Below are positions 7,727 to 9,403 of a stretch of DNA of 9,403 bases, piece by piece. The stretch covers positions 1 to 9,403 of the forward strand of contig CAZIVE010000097.1 in the NCBI GenBank assembly GCA_964542435.1. The letters are read 5' to 3'. Below the pieces are notes generated by a model. That model made no database searches. It was not told where the DNA came from and saw only the letters and a program-made list of their open reading frames with translations. Numbering within the stretch: position 1 is the first letter of the stretch; each line of letters begins with the position of its first letter. The stretch comes from CAZIVE01 sp964542435 (GTDB lineage: Bacteria > Bacteroidota > Bacteroidia > Bacteroidales > Tannerellaceae). The position numbers and the translations under genes are program-made.

Positions 7727-7734
7727 CAAATGTA
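7727..7734 (-). promoter_or_regulatory. -7 promoter element of the LytTR gene
   Basis: On the minus strand TACATTTG matches the Bacteroides -7 consensus TAnnTTTG perfectly and lies 16 nt upstream of the start codon, implying a very short leader. No TTTG-like -33 element is found 18-21 nt upstream. That gap is common for promoters that need an activator and would fit autoregulation, although this is inference. Confidence 0.5.
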
Positions 7735-7754
7735 TAGAATAATTGCTTTCGTCA

Positions 7755-7822
7755 TTCACCCCTGAATGTGAAATTTCGTCCCATATTACCGATTTTTACC
7801 CCTTTGAGGCCACGAAAATACC
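7755..7822. promoter_or_regulatory. Repeated ACC motifs, candidate operator region
   Basis: The divergent gap between the LytTR gene and the hydrolase gene contains ACCCCT twice, at 7758-7763 and 7798-7803, exactly 40 bp apart. Shorter (T/C)ACC copies begin at 7757, 7787, 7797 and 7819, spaced 30, 10 and 22 bp apart, so that they fall close to one face of the helix. The first copy is embedded in TTCA-CCCC-TGAA, a small inverted repeat at 7755-7766. The region lies just upstream of the LytTR -7 element and upstream of the opposite promoter. Binding by the neighbouring LytTR protein is a guess from position; the motif does not match a LytTR consensus I know. Confidence 0.35.
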
Positions 7823-7828
7823 ATTTTT

Positions 7829-7859
7829 TTTGAAGTGCCGCGAAACCTGATTTCATTTG
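7829..7859 (+). promoter_or_regulatory. Promoter of the DUF6051-like hydrolase gene
   Basis: TTTG (7829-7832) is followed after exactly 19 nt by TTCATTTG (7852-7859). This fits the Bacteroides -33 TTTG and -7 TAnnTTTG pattern with one mismatch in the -7 box. Transcription would start near 7866 and leave a leader of about 30 nt. GGAG (7891-7894) precedes the ATG by only two bases, too close to be a normal ribosome-binding site. Confidence 0.6.
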
Positions 7860-7896
7860 CATCGAAAACAATTTACAACAGCTAATTCTTGGAGTT

Positions 7897-9057
7897 ATGT
7901 TCGATCTTACTTTACGTACCAATCAGTTGAAGCAGTTCTTTTCGTATGAGAAGAAGAATGAAATGGGCGACACGCACATCGAAATCGTACCGTACCGCTT
8001 CACGCAGCATGATGATAAGGGTGAAATACGTTCTTTTCAAGAAGCACTTCAACCCGCAGCTTTCTGTCCTGTGCCGGACGACCATATAGAGGAAAACAAT
8101 ACCTTCCCGTATGTCGTGTTCAATCCGGAAGGACATGAGCGGAGTAAAGGAGCAATTCTTTTGTTGCATGGATTAAACGAACGTTCCTGGGAAAAATATC
8201 TTACGTGGGCGGAATATCTTGCCGTCAATACAGAAAAACCGGTTGTCCTTTTCCCTATTGCATTTCACATGAACCGTACGCCGGAAGGATGGATCAATCC
8301 TCATCTGACATTGCCTTGGGCCAAACGCAGAAAGGCAGAAGACAGCAAGGCAGACAATGCCACCTTCGCCAATGTCGCGCTCAGCACGCGCATTGATGTC
8401 AATCCGCTTCGTTTTTATGCCAGCGGACGTGAATCGGTGCATAATGTGAAACAGCTGGCTACAGAAATGAAGCAGGGACTTCATCCGCTTTTTGCCGAGG
8501 ATGTGAAGATCGACATCTTTGCCTATTCCATTGGAGCTTTGCTGGCTCAGGTGCTGTTTCTTGCTCGTGATTCGAAACTTTTCGACAATTCGCGTCTCTT
8601 TATGTTCTGTGGAGGTTCCATCTTCTCGCAAATGAATGGGAGCGCCCGTGACATCATGGATCAGGATGCGTTTGAGCGGCTTCACAATTATCTCTATAAT
8701 GATTTTGCAACAGGTGCGCCTTTACCTGAATCATTCCCGAACGATGCCATTCAGGAGGCTTTCCGCGCCATGCTTAGGCCCGATATACTCACGCATTTTC
8801 GCGAGATGTATTTTGAACATGCCAGTGATCGGATCCGTGCCATCTCGCTTCGTAATGATGTGGTGTCGCCAACGCTTGGCATCAAGCGTGCTTTGGGAAA
8901 GGCATCGGAGAAAATTCTGAAGGAGTTGGATTTTCCGTTCCCTTATAGTCATCAGGTTCCGTTCCCGATGAAGACGCGCATCGATCCTATAGCCATTGAA
9001 GAGGCCTTCAAAAGTGTCTTCAGACCTGCCGCCGATTTCTTGTCGAAACAGAGCTGA
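7897..9057 (+). CDS. Alpha/beta-hydrolase-like protein, probably DUF6051 family
   Basis: This 386-aa protein has no signal peptide and is likely cytoplasmic. Its function is not known to me; the family assignment to DUF6051 is from memory of similar Bacteroidales proteins and is less certain than the fold. A full set of hydrolase landmarks can be traced: ILLLHGLNE (87-95) resembles a strand plus oxyanion-hole loop, AYSIGA (209-214) is a nucleophile elbow with Ser211, LRNDVVSP (318-325) offers Asp321 as the acid, and YSHQVPFP (350-357) offers His352 as the base. Order and spacing suit an active serine hydrolase, with a large insert between about 125 and 200 that may form a lid. The position two before the serine is Ala, not the usual Gly. 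The gene is divergent from the membrane LytTR regulator and has its own promoter. The start ATG at 7897 agrees with the promoter position. Confidence 0.78.
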   Translation: MFDLTLRTNQLKQFFSYEKKNEMGDTHIEIVPYRFTQHDDKGEIRSFQEALQPAAFCPVPDDHIEENNTFPYVVFNPEGHERSKGAILLLHGLNERSWEKYLTWAEYLAVNTEKPVVLFPIAFHMNRTPEGWINPHLTLPWAKRRKAEDSKADNATFANVALSTRIDVNPLRFYASGRESVHNVKQLATEMKQGLHPLFAEDVKIDIFAYSIGALLAQVLFLARDSKLFDNSRLFMFCGGSIFSQMNGSARDIMDQDAFERLHNYLYNDFATGAPLPESFPNDAIQEAFRAMLRPDILTHFREMYFEHASDRIRAISLRNDVVSPTLGIKRALGKASEKILKELDFPFPYSHQVPFPMKTRIDPIAIEEAFKSVFRPAADFLSKQS

Positions 9058-9085
9058 CGTTAAATTCGTAAAAAATCATCTTTCT

Positions 9086-9110
9086 CATGCAACGAATCAG
9101 GAATTGCATG
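9086..9110 (+). repeat. Inverted repeat in the gap before the right-edge gene
   Basis: CATGCAA (9086-9092) and TTGCATG (9104-9110) form a perfect 7-bp inverted repeat around an 11-nt loop, 28 bp after the hydrolase stop codon. The right arm overlaps the palindrome TGCATGCA (9105-9112). No T-run follows, so it is not a standard terminator; an operator or a leader structure is equally possible. The only promoter-like box in this 119-bp gap is a weak TAAATTCG at 9061-9068, which would place the repeat inside a transcribed leader. Confidence 0.4.
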
Positions 9111-9127
9111 CATCTGTGTCTGTGATT

Positions 9128-9144
9128 GCCTCTCGGAACGAGGC
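9128..9144 (+). repeat. Short hairpin in the leader of the right-edge gene
   Basis: GCCTC (9128-9132) and GAGGC (9140-9144) form a 5-bp stem with a 7-nt loop, 32 bp upstream of the start codon at 9177. It is short and may be chance. It is recorded because the preceding inverted repeat at 9086-9110 lies in the same gap and the two could fold together in one leader RNA. Confidence 0.25.
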
Positions 9145-9176
9145 CGATTGGAATAGGAACTTAAAAAAGACACAAG

Positions 9177-9403
9177 ATGAAGAAGCATTATCTTTTATTG
9201 CTTGCATTGCTCTGCATGGCGACCTTCACGGTGAAGGCACAGCACGAATCCGGATTCCTTGTCGGAAGCGGCATTGGTAGTTTGAACAAGGATTTCTATC
9301 AGAATAAATTAGTTTCTTCCTACAGCGCCAGTTATCGATTCAATCTCTCGCTGGGATATCGTTACAGAGCATTCACTGCAACTCCGCTCTTCTTCGATAT
9401 GGA
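9177..9403 (+). CDS. Secreted, probably outer-membrane beta-barrel protein (partial, cut by window end)
   Basis: An ATG at 9177 opens a frame that stays open to the last base, giving 75 residues. It begins with a classic Sec signal peptide: MKKHY, a hydrophobic core of Leu/Ala (6-16), and a likely signal-peptidase I site after TVKA (residue 21), so the mature protein would start QHESGF. The mature part then shows glycine-rich and alternating aromatic stretches, FLVGSGIGSL (27-36) and YRFNLSLGYRYRAF (53-66), as in the first strands of small Bacteroidota outer-membrane barrels. AAAAAAGACACAAG precedes the ATG; no strong Shine-Dalgarno is seen, as is usual in this phylum. The family cannot be named from this fragment. 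It is codirectional with the hydrolase gene, 119 bp away. Confidence 0.72.
   Translation, partial: MKKHYLLLLALLCMATFTVKAQHESGFLVGSGIGSLNKDFYQNKLVSSYSASYRFNLSLGYRYRAFTATPLFFDM

Noticed and set aside
8996..9280. A 94-codon plus-strand frame bridging the hydrolase end and the right-edge gene
   Set aside because: It overlaps the end of the hydrolase gene and the start of the secreted-protein gene out of frame; the frame from 9177 has a clear signal peptide and is the better call.

Overview
The window looks like a chromosomal segment of a Bacteroidota species, most likely order Bacteroidales. Three things point there: a single polypeptide fusing MurF to alanine racemase, which is characteristic of that phylum; promoters that fit the Bacteroides-type TTTG / TAnnTTTG pattern; and start codons that mostly lack a clear Shine-Dalgarno sequence. 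The genus cannot be fixed from the sequence alone; a Parabacteroides- or Tannerella-like gut or oral organism would fit. I see no tRNA, rRNA, CRISPR array, insertion sequence or prophage gene, and the protein-coding genes are all intact apart from the one cut by the right edge.

Left part (1-3613, minus strand): a two-gene operon with a GSCFA-family protein (SGNH-hydrolase-like, predicted cytoplasmic) first and the bifunctional MurF-Alr enzyme 10 bp downstream. MurF-Alr supplies D-alanine and adds D-Ala-D-Ala to the peptidoglycan precursor. A good promoter match lies just upstream of the GSCFA gene, and two hairpins follow the murF-alr stop codon. Middle (3614-5125): a divergent dGTP triphosphohydrolase gene (dgt) on the plus strand, ending at a strong hairpin that serves it and the convergent esterase gene.

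Right part (5126-9403): on the minus strand, a membrane-anchored LytTR-type DNA-binding regulator is followed, 56 bp later and with no visible terminator, by an exported type-B carboxylesterase with a twin-arginine-like signal. Divergent from the regulator is a gene for an alpha/beta-hydrolase-like protein (probably the family labelled DUF6051), with its own good promoter match. The shared 186-bp intergenic region carries repeated, roughly helically phased ACC motifs that could be operators. At the right edge a gene for a secreted, probably outer-membrane beta-barrel protein begins and runs out of the window.

The left and middle parts are housekeeping (cell wall, nucleotide pool). The candidate for something less described is the right-hand arrangement: a receiver-less membrane LytTR regulator flanked by an exported esterase and a divergent cytoplasmic hydrolase. 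That these form one regulatory unit is inference from position only.
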